This document shows positions 25,957 to 34,167 of a stretch of DNA of 64,000 bases, piece by piece. The stretch spans positions 18,442-82,441 of the forward strand of contig CAZMHF010000003.1 in NCBI GenBank assembly GCA_964566025.1, in the 5' to 3' direction. Numbering within the stretch: position 1 is the stretch's first letter; every line of letters starts with the position of its first letter. The notes below the pieces were generated by a model that worked only from the letters and a program-made list of their open reading frames with translations, made no database searches and was not told the origin of the DNA. The position numbers were made by a program, and so were the translations under genes. Origin of the DNA: RGIG8306 sp964566025 (GTDB taxonomy: Bacteria; Bacillota; Clostridia; Lachnospirales; Lachnospiraceae).

Positions 25957-27870
25957 TTATATATCCAATTCCGCTTCTTGTGCATGATGAATAATGAAGT
26001 CACGACGAGGTTCAACATCACTTCCCATCAAAATTTCTGTCATCTCATTCGCTAAACGAGCATCTTCAATACGAATGCATCGCAAGCTTCTATGCTCTGG
26101 ATCAAGCGTTGTCTCCCAAAGCTGGTCCGCATCCATTTCTCCCAAACCTTTGTAGCGTTGTAATGTGAAGTTCTTATGCGACTTGCGGTATTTTTCTAGT
26201 GCAATGTCATCATACAAATATTCGCCTTTGCCTTTTGAAGGTACGGCTTTATATAGTGGCGGCATCGCCACATAAATATGTCCTTCGCTAATTAATTCTG
26301 GCATAAAGCGATAGAAAAAAGTCAGCAATAATGTCGCAATATGCGCACCATCAACATCGGCATCTGCCATAATAATAATCTTGTGGTAACGCAATTTTGA
26401 AATATCAAAATCATTTCCATAGCCTTCTGAAAAACCACAACCAAACGCCTGTACCATCGTTTTTATTTCGGCATTTGCCAGCACCTTGTCAATGGAAGCC
26501 TTTTCGACGTTTAGAATTTTTCCTCGGATTGGCAAAATCGCTTGATATCTTCGATTACGAGCTGTTTTTGCCGAACCTCCCGCCGAATCACCTTCTACGA
26601 TAAAAATTTCGCATTTTTCAGCGTCCTTGCTTTCGCAATTGGCCAATTTCCCATTTCCATCAAACGAAAACTTCGTCTTTCCAAGCAAATTGGATTTTGC
26701 CTTTTCCTCAACCTTTCGGATTTTTGCCGACTTCTCAGCACATCCGATAATTGTTTTTAATGTGTCTAAATTTTTATCAAAATAAACGACCAGTTGCTCA
26801 TTTAAAACGCCACTTACAACACGTAGGGCATCTGCACTTCCTAATTTTGTTTTTGTTTGGCCCTCAAATAGTGGATCTGGATGACGAATCACAACAATCG
26901 CTGTCATTCCACATCGCGTATCTGCTCCCGTAAAATTGGTATCTTTCTCTTTTAGAATACCTAATTCACGCGCATAGGTATTGATCACCTGCGTAAATTT
27001 CGTCTTAAAACCTGTTATATGCGTTCCGCCATCAAGCGTGTAAATGTTGTTGCAATACCCTAGCACCTTTTCTTCAAAGGTATCTACAAATTGAAAAGCG
27101 ATATCTACTTCTATATCTTCACTCGTTCCATTTAGTAGGATAACGTTGTGCAATGGCGTTTTCCCTTTGTTTAATTCTTTTATGTAAGCACTAATGCCTT
27201 CCGTTTCATGAAAAACAACCGCTTCTTCTTCGCCCTTTCGACAATTTTCAAAGTGAATCGTCAGTCCAGGGTTCAAATACGCTGTTTCATGCAATCGACT
27301 TTTAATCGCCTGCGCATTAAATTTTGTTTTCTCAAAAATCTCTGCATCTGGCATAAAATTAATACTAGTCCCTGTCAGCTTTGTCTTTCCTATAACGGGC
27401 AATAAACCATCAACCAATTCCATCGTCGGTATACCACGTTCATATGTATCATAATGAATTTGGCCACCACTCATCACCTTGATTTCTAGGTATTCTGATA
27501 AGGCATTGACAACCGATGAACCAACACCATGCAAACCACCACTTGTTTTATAAGCAGTGTTGTCAAATTTACCACCTGCATGCAATGTGGTAAATACCAA
27601 TCGCTCCGCTGGCACACCCTTTTTGTGCATACCAACTGGAATACCTCGTCCGTTATCGGTTACAGTCACTGAGCCATCCGTTTCGAGTGTCACATGAATA
27701 TCGGTACAAACACCCGCCAAATGCTCATCAATTGAATTGTCCACTATTTCATACACTAAATGATTTAGACCCGACGTGGAAACGCTCCCGATATACATAC
27801 CTGGTCGTTTTCGAACCGCCTCTAACCCCTCTAAAACACTAATATTGTCTGCTGTATATTGCTGTGTCAT
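25957..27870 (-). CDS. parE: DNA topoisomerase IV subunit B
   Basis: The 637 residues contain a GHKL ATPase domain (RKRPGMYIGS, YEIVDNSIDEHLAG, TDNGRGIPV, GGLHGVGSSVVNAL), a transducer domain, the TOPRIM domain with FIVEGDSAGGSA and MADADVDGAHI, and the C-terminal RYKGLGEMDADQLWETT. ParE supplies ATP hydrolysis for strand passage by ParC. GyrB proteins look very similar; the pairing with a ParC-like subunit lacking a GyrA box decides the name. It lies 11 bases after xpt. Confidence 0.9.
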   Translation of the reverse strand: MTQQYTADNISVLEGLEAVRKRPGMYIGSVSTSGLNHLVYEIVDNSIDEHLAGVCTDIHVTLETDGSVTVTDNGRGIPVGMHKKGVPAERLVFTTLHAGGKFDNTAYKTSGGLHGVGSSVVNALSEYLEIKVMSGGQIHYDTYERGIPTMELVDGLLPVIGKTKLTGTSINFMPDAEIFEKTKFNAQAIKSRLHETAYLNPGLTIHFENCRKGEEEAVVFHETEGISAYIKELNKGKTPLHNVILLNGTSEDIEVDIAFQFVDTFEEKVLGYCNNIYTLDGGTHITGFKTKFTQVINTYARELGILKEKDTNFTGADTRCGMTAIVVIRHPDPLFEGQTKTKLGSADALRVVSGVLNEQLVVYFDKNLDTLKTIIGCAEKSAKIRKVEEKAKSNLLGKTKFSFDGNGKLANCESKDAEKCEIFIVEGDSAGGSAKTARNRRYQAILPIRGKILNVEKASIDKVLANAEIKTMVQAFGCGFSEGYGNDFDISKLRYHKIIIMADADVDGAHIATLLLTFFYRFMPELISEGHIYVAMPPLYKAVPSKGKGEYLYDDIALEKYRKSHKNFTLQRYKGLGEMDADQLWETTLDPEHRSLRCIRIEDARLANEMTEILMGSDVEPRRDFIIHHAQEAELDI

Positions 27871-27881
27871 ATTGCCCTACC

Positions 27882-28457
27882 TTATCTAAACGTAATCTCA
27901 CCTGTCTCGTCATTCATGCTTTCCACAATCGCTAACGATTCTAATTGGAGTCCTTTTTGACGAATAATCTCTCCGCCTTGCTGGAATCCCTTTTCAATAA
28001 CAATACCGATCCCCTCTACGGTAGCTCCTGCTGTATTGGTTATTTCAAGTAATCCTTCTAATGCGCAACCATTCGCTAGAAAATCATCAACGATTAAAAT
28101 GTGGTCATCTCTCGTTAAGTATTTTTTTGATAAGATTACATCGTATGTTTTTTTATGTGTAAAGGATTCTATTTTCGTCACATACATCTCTCCATCTAGA
28201 TTGATGCTTTGCGCTTTTTTTGCCGCTACTACAGGAACACCAAAATACTGCGCAACAATACAGGCGATCCCTATTCCAGATGCCTCAATTGTCATGATTT
28301 TAGTAATGGGCCTTTTTTCAAATCGTCTTTTGAATTCTTTTCCGATTTCGTTGAATAGCGCAACATCCATCTGGTGATTTAAAAAACTATCTACCTTTAA
28401 TACGTTTCCTTTTTTGATAATGCCGTCTTTTTGAATTCTTTCTTTTAGAAGTTGCAT
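27882..28457 (-). CDS. xpt: Xanthine phosphoribosyltransferase
   Basis: The 191-residue protein is of normal Xpt length. It starts MQLLKERI and carries the region TIEASGIGIACIVAQ and the PRPP-binding loop VDDFLANGCA (123-132). It converts xanthine and PRPP to XMP in purine salvage. The usual guanine riboswitch of xpt genes is absent, because xpt starts five bases after the small alarmone synthetase gene and shares its transcript. That pairing suggests joint control of guanine nucleotides, since (p)ppGpp affects purine salvage in Bacillota. Confidence 0.94.
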   Translation of the reverse strand: MQLLKERIQKDGIIKKGNVLKVDSFLNHQMDVALFNEIGKEFKRRFEKRPITKIMTIEASGIGIACIVAQYFGVPVVAAKKAQSINLDGEMYVTKIESFTHKKTYDVILSKKYLTRDDHILIVDDFLANGCALEGLLEITNTAGATVEGIGIVIEKGFQQGGEIIRQKGLQLESLAIVESMNDETGEITFR

Positions 28458-28462
28458 CGTTT

Positions 28463-29191
28463 TTATCCCTTTACATTTTCTATTTTGGCTACATTTCTTC
28501 TTGGCAAATCTCTATCTAATACAGAAGTGTTTAACTGATTGTCTTCTGTTAATTCTTCGCTTTCCAAATCTGCATTTTTAATTGCTTCGTTTAGTTGGAA
28601 CATACGATCATCTAATGTGTCAACGATTTGTGCACACTCTTTTAGTTCCGTTTGAATATAGGCTGGGGCATTTCCCTCATACTTATAGTAAATCTTATGC
28701 TCAAGGCTCGCCCAGAAGTCCATCGCAATGGTACGAATTTGAATCTCGACTTTTGTCTCAATAGGCCCATCTGAAAGATAAATTGGCACAGAAACTACCA
28801 TATGATAGCTTCGATAACCATTTGGTTTTGGGTTGGCGATATAATTTTTAATGATTAATACTTTTACGTCGCTTTGGTTGCTAATCATATCTGCAATTTT
28901 GTAAATATCCGATGTAAAAGAGCAAATCACTCGAATACCTGCAATATCATGTACAAATCGCATCATATTGTCAACATGAACCTCATGCCCCTGTTTTTTT
29001 AGTTTTTTCACAATGCTTTCAGGGGTTTTAATTCTTGATTTTACGTGTTCAATTGGATTGTAATGATGTACGTGCAAAAATTCTTGGTTTAGAATTTCGA
29101 TTTTTGTATTGATTTCTTTTAGGGCAGAATTGTATAAAAACATCACTGTTTTATACTCATCAATGCCTGAATATTTTTTTGGCAATTTCAT
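28463..29191 (-). CDS. relQ: Small (p)ppGpp synthetase, RelQ/YjbM family
   Basis: The 242-residue single-domain alarmone synthetase has HDIAGIRVIC (81-90), the G-loop-like PKPNGYRSYH (121-130) and EIQIRTIAMDFWASLEHK (149-166), which holds the catalytic Glu. It lacks the HD hydrolase, TGS and ACT domains of long RelA/SpoT. Such enzymes make (p)ppGpp or pGpp from ATP and GDP, GTP or GMP. The last 50 residues are charged and may mediate assembly. It is the first gene of an apparent relQ-xpt-parE-parC unit, with a TATAAT box at 29240-29235 upstream. Confidence 0.92.
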   Translation of the reverse strand: MKLPKKYSGIDEYKTVMFLYNSALKEINTKIEILNQEFLHVHHYNPIEHVKSRIKTPESIVKKLKKQGHEVHVDNMMRFVHDIAGIRVICSFTSDIYKIADMISNQSDVKVLIIKNYIANPKPNGYRSYHMVVSVPIYLSDGPIETKVEIQIRTIAMDFWASLEHKIYYKYEGNAPAYIQTELKECAQIVDTLDDRMFQLNEAIKNADLESEELTEDNQLNTSVLDRDLPRRNVAKIENVKG

Positions 29192-29234
29192 ATTAAGTAC
29201 GCTCTCCTTTCCTAGCAGAGAATAAATCTAATTA

Positions 29235-29263
29235 ATTATATCACAATTGCATTATTTTGTGGA
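29235..29263 (-). promoter_or_regulatory. Candidate promoter of relQ-xpt
   Basis: A perfect TATAAT lies on the minus strand at 29240-29235, with a weak TCCACA box 17 bases upstream. No purine-riboswitch-like fold is visible between it and relQ. Confidence 0.4.
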
Positions 29264-29293
29264 GTAGTTCATTATTTTTTATGAATTTTACTG

Positions 29294-29326
29294 TTGACTT
29301 TTTCGCAAGACGTTGTATCATATAAT
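29294..29326 (+). promoter_or_regulatory. Candidate promoter of the hemolysin III-like gene
   Basis: TTGACT (29294-29299) is followed by TATCAT after 16 bases and by an overlapping TATAAT at 29321. Either could serve as the -10; the spacing favours TATCAT. Confidence 0.4.
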
Positions 29327-29393
29327 ATATAACATAGTTTTCATTACTACTTGTTGGATTATTTTTATTACGTCTTGTTTGCGGGAGGAATTT

Positions 29394-30059
29394 ATGAATT
29401 TTTATATCAAAGACCCTGGAAGTGCTATCACTCATTTTATCGCCATGCTTTTAGCGTTATGTTCTGCGGCACCACTGCTTGTCCGTGCTGCCATACAAGG
29501 AGATCCTCTTTATTTGATAGCATGTGGCATTTTTATCGTTAGCATGATTTCACTTTACTGCTCTAGTACCATTTATCATACGCTTGACATTGGACCTCGC
29601 ATTAATAAAATGCTTCGAAAGTTAGACCACATGATGATTTTTATCTTAATTGCTGGTACATACACACCGATTTGTCTTATCGTTTTGCACGGCAAAGTAG
29701 GTTATACACTTCTTGCTATTGTATGGAGCATTGCCATTATTGGCATGATTCTAAAGGCATTTTGGATTACCTGTCCTAAATGGTTTTCTTCTGTTTTGTA
29801 TATCGCTATGGGTTGGGTTTGCGTATTAGCCTTTAAGGATATTTTTACGAGCGTTCCACTTGCTGCCTTTCTCTGGTTATTGGCTGGTGGTGTAATTTAT
29901 ACAATCGGAGGCGTGATTTACGCTCTAAAACTACCTATTTTTAATTCAAAACATAAGAATTTTGGTAGTCATGAAATCTTTCATATATTTTGTATGTTAG
30001 GTAGTGCGTGTCATTTTATTATGGTATTTAGCTATGTCACGACGATGCCTTTAGTTTAA
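29394..30059 (+). CDS. Hemolysin III family membrane protein
   Basis: The 221-residue protein has seven predicted membrane helices and the conserved polar positions of the HlyIII/PAQR family: AITHFIAMLLAL in helix 1, SSTIYHTL, LDHMMIFILIAGTYTP, and HEIFHIFCMLGSACHF near the end. These His and Asp residues probably bind a metal. The family name comes from one Bacillus protein, and the physiological role in most bacteria is unclear. ATG 29394 has GGGAGGAA upstream; the longer frame from 29313 starts inside the promoter region. A perfect terminator follows. Confidence 0.9.
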   Translation: MNFYIKDPGSAITHFIAMLLALCSAAPLLVRAAIQGDPLYLIACGIFIVSMISLYCSSTIYHTLDIGPRINKMLRKLDHMMIFILIAGTYTPICLIVLHGKVGYTLLAIVWSIAIIGMILKAFWITCPKWFSSVLYIAMGWVCVLAFKDIFTSVPLAAFLWLLAGGVIYTIGGVIYALKLPIFNSKHKNFGSHEIFHIFCMLGSACHFIMVFSYVTTMPLV

Positions 30060-30066
30060 AGGCATC

Positions 30067-30108
30067 AAAAAAAGATTTTGCAAAATAATATTTGCAAAAT
30101 CTTTTTTG
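30067..30108. terminator. Bidirectional intrinsic terminator
   Basis: AAAGATTTTGCAAA (30071-30084) pairs perfectly with TTTGCAAAATCTTT (30091-30104) around a six-base loop, with A- and T-tracts on either side. It ends the hemolysin III-like gene and could also stop the CAP-protein transcript. Confidence 0.85.
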
Positions 30109-30122
30109 TTTTACTGTTCTGG

Positions 30123-30239
30123 TCAATGCGGATGCTCGAAATCCGCTTCGCTACTTCCTCGCATTGTGCAACAATGCGCTGGCAACCTCCCCACTCTTAT
30201 GATTCACTTAAGAATTGGGGACATCTTTATCAAAGTTAT
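30123..30239 (-). repeat. Structured repeat element, copy R1
   Basis: Read on the minus strand this copy begins TTTGATAAAGATGTCCCC and ends with GGATTTCGAGCATCC then GCATTGA. It contains a hairpin around GCGCATTG...CAATGCG and the block GAGGAAGTAGC. It aligns with copy R2 (31281-31469) over both ends and the central hairpin but is about 70 bases shorter. Its first bases are read as the last ten codons (HNFDKDVPNS) and stop of the CAP gene. No transposase is associated, and I recognise no named family. Confidence 0.75.
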
Positions 30240-31233
30240 GCACCATTTTTCTGCGTATCCATATACCTATACCTGCCACTATCATTACTCCACTAATACT
30301 TACGCCTATTATAAGTACCATCCTTGCGATATTGCTTTCATCTTTTTTTATAGATGAATTAATTGCTGTACGCAATGTGGATACTTCACTTTCTTGCGCG
30401 GTTGTTTCTGCACTTTTAGTTGTAGCATTTGACTGGTTCATCTCTTTTTGTTCTAAAGATTCCTTTGTTGTCGACCCTTCTACGCTTGCTGTTGTTTCCA
30501 TTTCTATTTGTGTCGATTCAATAGGTACAGTTGGTATTGTAGGCACTGTAGGCACTGCAGGTACTGTAGATTCTATACTCTGCGGCTGTGTCAGTGGCTG
30601 TATTGGCGCTTGTGTCGGCGCTTCGGTTAGTGTTTGTGTCGGCGCTTTGGTTGGTGCTTGTGTTGGCGCTTTGGTCGGTGCTTGTGTTGGTGCTTGCGTC
30701 GGCGCTTGTGTCGGTGCTTGTGTTGGTGATTCCTTTAGTTTTTCAGAAGTAATCTCTGCAAACAACTGCACCCAATATTTTATTCCACCCGAAACATAGC
30801 AAGAAATACCAATATCCGTATAGTTAGCTTTTATTAAGTTTTCATAATGTCCCTTTGATGCAATCCACCCATCCATAACATCCTGCGGAGTGATATATCC
30901 ATACGCAAGATTTTCACCAAATAAACCATGCATATATGGTATGATCGTATACCATTCTAAACCATCTGGTCTTGTATGCGAAAACGTTTCTACAATTTCT
31001 TTTGCTCTCTCATTTGCTGCCTTCGTTAAAAGGGTGTTCATCACTAATGGTTGAACACCCTTTTCTCTGCGCAACACATTAAGGAGGTTTAACACCTCCT
31101 GTGCTTCTTTTTCATTATACGTACTAGCGTATACTTTTCTACCACTAAGACTAGTAGCAAAAACCATCAGACACATAGTAAAAATAGCAAGCCTACGTAT
31201 TACTTTTGTTGCCCTCATTTTTTTCAACATCAT
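30208..31233 (-). CDS. CAP/SCP-domain surface protein with Thr-Gln-Ala-Pro repeats
   Basis: A signal peptide (cleavage after KVYAS, about residue 37) is followed by a CAP domain (about 40-162) with the cavity residues His 86 in FSHTRPDG, Glu 107 in GENLAYG and His 129 in KGHYENL. A TQAP/TKAP repeat runs from about 170 to 215, then a low-complexity Val/Pro/Thr region and one C-terminal membrane helix (about 303-327) with a basic tail. It would be an extracellular protein held by its C-terminus. Functions of bacterial CAP proteins are poorly known. The start may be 31230, since two ATGs follow AAGGAGG. Its last ten codons lie in repeat R1. Confidence 0.85.
   Translation of the reverse strand: MMLKKMRATKVIRRLAIFTMCLMVFATSLSGRKVYASTYNEKEAQEVLNLLNVLRREKGVQPLVMNTLLTKAANERAKEIVETFSHTRPDGLEWYTIIPYMHGLFGENLAYGYITPQDVMDGWIASKGHYENLIKANYTDIGISCYVSGGIKYWVQLFAEITSEKLKESPTQAPTQAPTQAPTQAPTKAPTQAPTKAPTQTLTEAPTQAPIQPLTQPQSIESTVPAVPTVPTIPTVPIESTQIEMETTASVEGSTTKESLEQKEMNQSNATTKSAETTAQESEVSTLRTAINSSIKKDESNIARMVLIIGVSISGVMIVAGIGIWIRRKMVHNFDKDVPNS
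30590..30725 (-). repeat. 12-base tandem repeat coding for TQAP/TKAP
   Basis: About eleven direct copies of a 12-base unit, of the form ACACAAGCGCCG on the minus strand with third-position changes, encode the Pro/Thr-rich stalk of the CAP protein. Copies are adjacent without spacers. Confidence 0.85.
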
Positions 31234-31280
31234 GATACCTCCTTCATGATCCGAAATAAACGTTACACTTCTTCGCTAGT

Positions 31281-31469
31281 ATAACCTTGATAAAGATGTC
31301 CCCCACTTCTAAGCAAAGCGAAAGTGGGGGTAACATCTTTGTATCAGTAGGTGTTCAAGCACCTACTGATATGCAGCGAAGCTGCAACAAGGGGTTACCA
31401 GCGCATTGTTTCACAATGCGAGTAAGTAGCACTGCTATTAGCAGTGTGGATTACGAGTATCCTATTTGA
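31281..31469 (+). repeat. Structured repeat element, copy R2
   Basis: Six stem-loops follow one another in 189 bases. They are CCCCCACTT/AAGTGGGGG extended by AAAGATGT/CATCTTT; ATCAGTAGGTG/CACCTACTGAT; GCAGC/GCTGC; CGCATTGT/ACAATGCG; CACTGCTA/TAGCAGTG; and GGAT/ATCC around a TACGAGT loop. It is inverted relative to R1 and lies upstream of the CAP gene, so the two copies bracket that gene. Its last 31 bases recur exactly at 46568-46598. There is no protein-coding frame of note. Confidence 0.75.
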
Positions 31470-31476
31470 CTCTTTT

Positions 31477-32505
31477 TTAATCGATAATTTTGCAGTTATC
31501 CACTATAAGCTTTACGGCTTTATCGAGAACAATCGCTTGAAGTACATCGTCTTTTTGAACTTCTTCTTTGAACTGCGCAACTGACGCAAAATCCTCTGAA
31601 TTTGCTACATATTCCTTGCAATATTCCTCGTAATCCTCATCTGATACGCTGATACCTTCTTTTGCTGCAATGGCATTCGCAAGCATATATTTTTTCTGCT
31701 CTGCCTCAATTGCTTCTTTCAATACTTTATTAAACTGCTCTTCTGTGTAGCCGTATAACGCTTGCGCGTATTGTGCCAATGTCATATTATATGACTTTGC
31801 TGTTGCTGTATAATTCACCAATTGTTGTTGCAAAAGTGTCTCAATCGAATCATCTGGGAATTTCTTAACTTCTGCTTTTTCCATCGCATTTTTCCATAGA
31901 AGATTTTCTTTTGAATATTGATCTAGGTTTTCTTTTAAGTCTTTTTTGAAATCCGCTACATTGTCAAATTTGTCTGATAATTCTTTTGCGACTTCATCAC
32001 TAAGCTCTGGATAACGGCTAATTTCATTGAGTGTTACTTTAAATTCACATGCTTTTCCTGCTAGTGATGTCTCGCGGTAATTATCAGGGAATTTTAATTT
32101 GAGAACCTTTTCTTCTCCAATTTTCATTCCGATTACACCGTCTTCAAAGCCTTCAATAAACTTACCAGCTCCGATTTTTAAATCAAATTTTGTAGCTGTT
32201 CCGCCCTCGAATTTTTCGCCATCGACGGAGCCTTCATAATCAATATTGGCGATATCTCCTTTTTCAACTGGACGATCCGTGATTTTCTCTGCGTCACAAA
32301 TGTTTTCGATTCCATTGTTGATGTATTCCATAAGCTCTGCTTCTGTGTATTCAAAATCTGTTTTTTTGATTTCTATACCTTTGTACGTCGGAAGCTTGAT
32401 ATAATCTTCATAGTCTTTTTTCTCTTTTTTACATCCTGCCAACGTTGCCATGCTCATAAGGGCAACACTTGCCAAAATGATTGATTTCTTTACTAACTTA
32501 TTCAT
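31477..32505 (-). CDS. Trigger-factor-like peptidyl-prolyl isomerase lipoprotein (copy 2)
   Basis: The 342 residues start with a lipoprotein signal ending MATLAGC (lipid Cys 25). An FKBP-type domain follows with ANIDYEGSVDGEKFEGG, KFIEGFEDGVIG and LKLKFPDNYR, then a helical trigger-factor C-terminal arm ending near VLDKAVKLIVDNCKI. As in the copy at 22559-23671, the ribosome-docking domain is replaced by a lipid anchor, so it should act on exported proteins. The arms of the two copies differ widely. It stands alone, with an upstream terminator belonging to the next gene. Confidence 0.87.
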   Translation of the reverse strand: MNKLVKKSIILASVALMSMATLAGCKKEKKDYEDYIKLPTYKGIEIKKTDFEYTEAELMEYINNGIENICDAEKITDRPVEKGDIANIDYEGSVDGEKFEGGTATKFDLKIGAGKFIEGFEDGVIGMKIGEEKVLKLKFPDNYRETSLAGKACEFKVTLNEISRYPELSDEVAKELSDKFDNVADFKKDLKENLDQYSKENLLWKNAMEKAEVKKFPDDSIETLLQQQLVNYTATAKSYNMTLAQYAQALYGYTEEQFNKVLKEAIEAEQKKYMLANAIAAKEGISVSDEDYEEYCKEYVANSEDFASVAQFKEEVQKDDVLQAIVLDKAVKLIVDNCKIID

Positions 32506-32560
32506 AATTCACTCCATTTCTTTTGTACGTATACGATGATTATAGCACACTCATTGTATA

Positions 32561-32593
32561 AAAAAAAGCACTTAGCTTTTTCTCTAAGTGCTT
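32561..32593 (-). terminator. Intrinsic terminator after the GH26-like gene
   Basis: On the minus strand AAGCACTTAG (32593-32584 side) pairs perfectly with CTAAGTGCTT (32575-32566) and runs into eight T residues. It ends the GH26-like gene transcript. Confidence 0.85.
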
Positions 32594-32635
32594 AATTCGC
32601 ATGGCTTTTCAAGGTTTCACAAAACTTTCACATAA

Positions 32636-34099
32636 TCAATTATCTTTTGATTCGATAATTGGTGAAAAACGCAATCTCACTTTTGGAAGCGATGGAATCG
32701 TTGTATAGGTGTTAATCATCCAATCATCGCTGTCATTTTGTTCGTTTTCACCCGTAGCAGGTGGTGCAAATATCGCTAAATTCATTATGCAAGCTTCTTT
32801 TAATGGTTTTTCAAAAAAGGCTGACATTAAATCAATTGTCTTAACGCCTGGCGCTTTATAAAACCAACGTCCGTTTAATTCCATCATCAAGTTGAGGGAT
32901 TCTAGTTCATCCTCAAAAATCGCCTCCGCAAAAATTGGACTTACTTTGAAATCTAGCGGAATGGCAATGCCCTCTGCATCCTCTGAACCACCCCAACGAA
33001 GTGTTGTTGGGAAAGCAACCTCTGCACCTTGCTCCATCGTAGGACTAAAGAAATCATCATGAATAATATCTTTGTATTCTTTTAATGCTGGCTGTTCAAT
33101 TCCGACCTCTTGATTATTTGGATCGGTAATTTCAAGACCTAGTCTGCCATCATCTCTAAATTGATAAAATGTAAAACCACTAAACCATCTTTCACTATCT
33201 TCCTTAATCATATCACAAAATAAGCGAATCATTTTGGCTTGGTCATACGCTCCTGTTACATCTCCATCGGCATTCATTTCTGACATAACCATTGGCTTTG
33301 ATTCTCCGTTACATAAGAACTTAAATCTCTCATAGCTTGCTTTTGTCATATTGTAAATCGACGCTACACTATCGCGCTTAAAGGAATCACCTCCGAAGTC
33401 AGCCACCTTATATGGCCATCCCCAGTTTAATGCCAAATATTTATCGACTGACCAAATATCTGTCACGCGAACTGCTTCGGCAAATTCTTTTTCTTTTTCG
33501 ATTTTGGTTGCGCCTTCTTGCTCGATTCCACCAATGCAAAGGATTGTTTGTACATTTGGTGCATATTCCTTAATAATCTTATGAAAACGAACATAAAAAT
33601 CGGCTACTTCTTGATAAGTACAGCGTTTGTTAAATGAAAACCAATTTCCTGTAGCCTCATGGTTTATACGAAGAAACATCCTACCGAATGTTCGAAGGTC
33701 CTTCGCGATAGCAATCAAATGTTCATCGGATACGTTCGGATCGCAAGTAAGCGTCAATAACACATCTTGTCCATGTTTTCTTACATCACGCATAAAATTA
33801 AATGGTTCATCTGCTAAATCACCATTTAGCCCGCCCTTGTAAGTAAAATAATCATCATATGGGTAATCCCATGCAAACGCTACATCATCATGTGCGTGAA
33901 CGACACTTGCTCTTCCTGGCCATCCAGCATCCAATGGATAATAACAATACATCAAGTTAATTGCTCTATGAGGACGTCCTAGCTTTTGAAGAATATAGTC
34001 TTGATTAACATATAAGCCTCTTTCACTTCCGTCTCCCAAATCAACCGCACATTGTGCTGGTCCTAGTTTAAGCTGGTATGCTTTTGTACATTCGTCCAT
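32636..34099 (-). CDS. Putative cytoplasmic glycoside hydrolase, GH26-like
   Basis: The first 300 residues look like a clan GH-A barrel. FLRINHEATGNWFSF carries a likely acid/base Glu 148 in the His-Glu setting seen in GH26 mannanases, and MVMSEMNADG carries a likely nucleophile Glu 274. A C-terminal region of about 170 residues (TTLRWGGSEDAEG... onward) may be a beta-sandwich accessory domain. There is no signal peptide, so it would act on imported oligosaccharides. Its promoter (34130-34158) and terminator make it a single-gene unit. Family assignment rests on short motifs only; GH39 or an unclassified GH-A family are alternatives. Confidence 0.55.
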   Translation of the reverse strand: MDECTKAYQLKLGPAQCAVDLGDGSERGLYVNQDYILQKLGRPHRAINLMYCYYPLDAGWPGRASVVHAHDDVAFAWDYPYDDYFTYKGGLNGDLADEPFNFMRDVRKHGQDVLLTLTCDPNVSDEHLIAIAKDLRTFGRMFLRINHEATGNWFSFNKRCTYQEVADFYVRFHKIIKEYAPNVQTILCIGGIEQEGATKIEKEKEFAEAVRVTDIWSVDKYLALNWGWPYKVADFGGDSFKRDSVASIYNMTKASYERFKFLCNGESKPMVMSEMNADGDVTGAYDQAKMIRLFCDMIKEDSERWFSGFTFYQFRDDGRLGLEITDPNNQEVGIEQPALKEYKDIIHDDFFSPTMEQGAEVAFPTTLRWGGSEDAEGIAIPLDFKVSPIFAEAIFEDELESLNLMMELNGRWFYKAPGVKTIDLMSAFFEKPLKEACIMNLAIFAPPATGENEQNDSDDWMINTYTTIPSLPKVRLRFSPIIESKDN

Positions 34100-34129
34100 T
34101 TATAAATCCTCCTAAACGTTCTTTTTGCA

Positions 34130-34158
34130 AGTATAACAATTGTTTTTCCTTTATGAAA
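34130..34158 (-). promoter_or_regulatory. Promoter of the GH26-like gene
   Basis: TTTCAT (34158-34153) and TATACT (34135-34130) are 17 bases apart on the minus strand. The -10 surroundings, GTTATACTTGCA, are the same as at the polysaccharide operon promoter (18895-18923). Confidence 0.55.
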
Positions 34159-34167
34159 TGGAGTATG

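Noticed and set aside
27882..29260. Guanine riboswitch for xpt
   Set aside because: Neither the five-base xpt spacer nor the relQ leader can hold the conserved three-way junction.
30590..30725. Regular direct repeats that might be a CRISPR array
   Set aside because: The units are 12 bases, adjacent without spacers, and encode TQAP/TKAP in frame within the CAP protein.
30123..31469. Complete insertion sequence
   Set aside because: The only gene between the inverted copies is the CAP protein. There is no transposase or recombinase, and I could not define target-site duplications.
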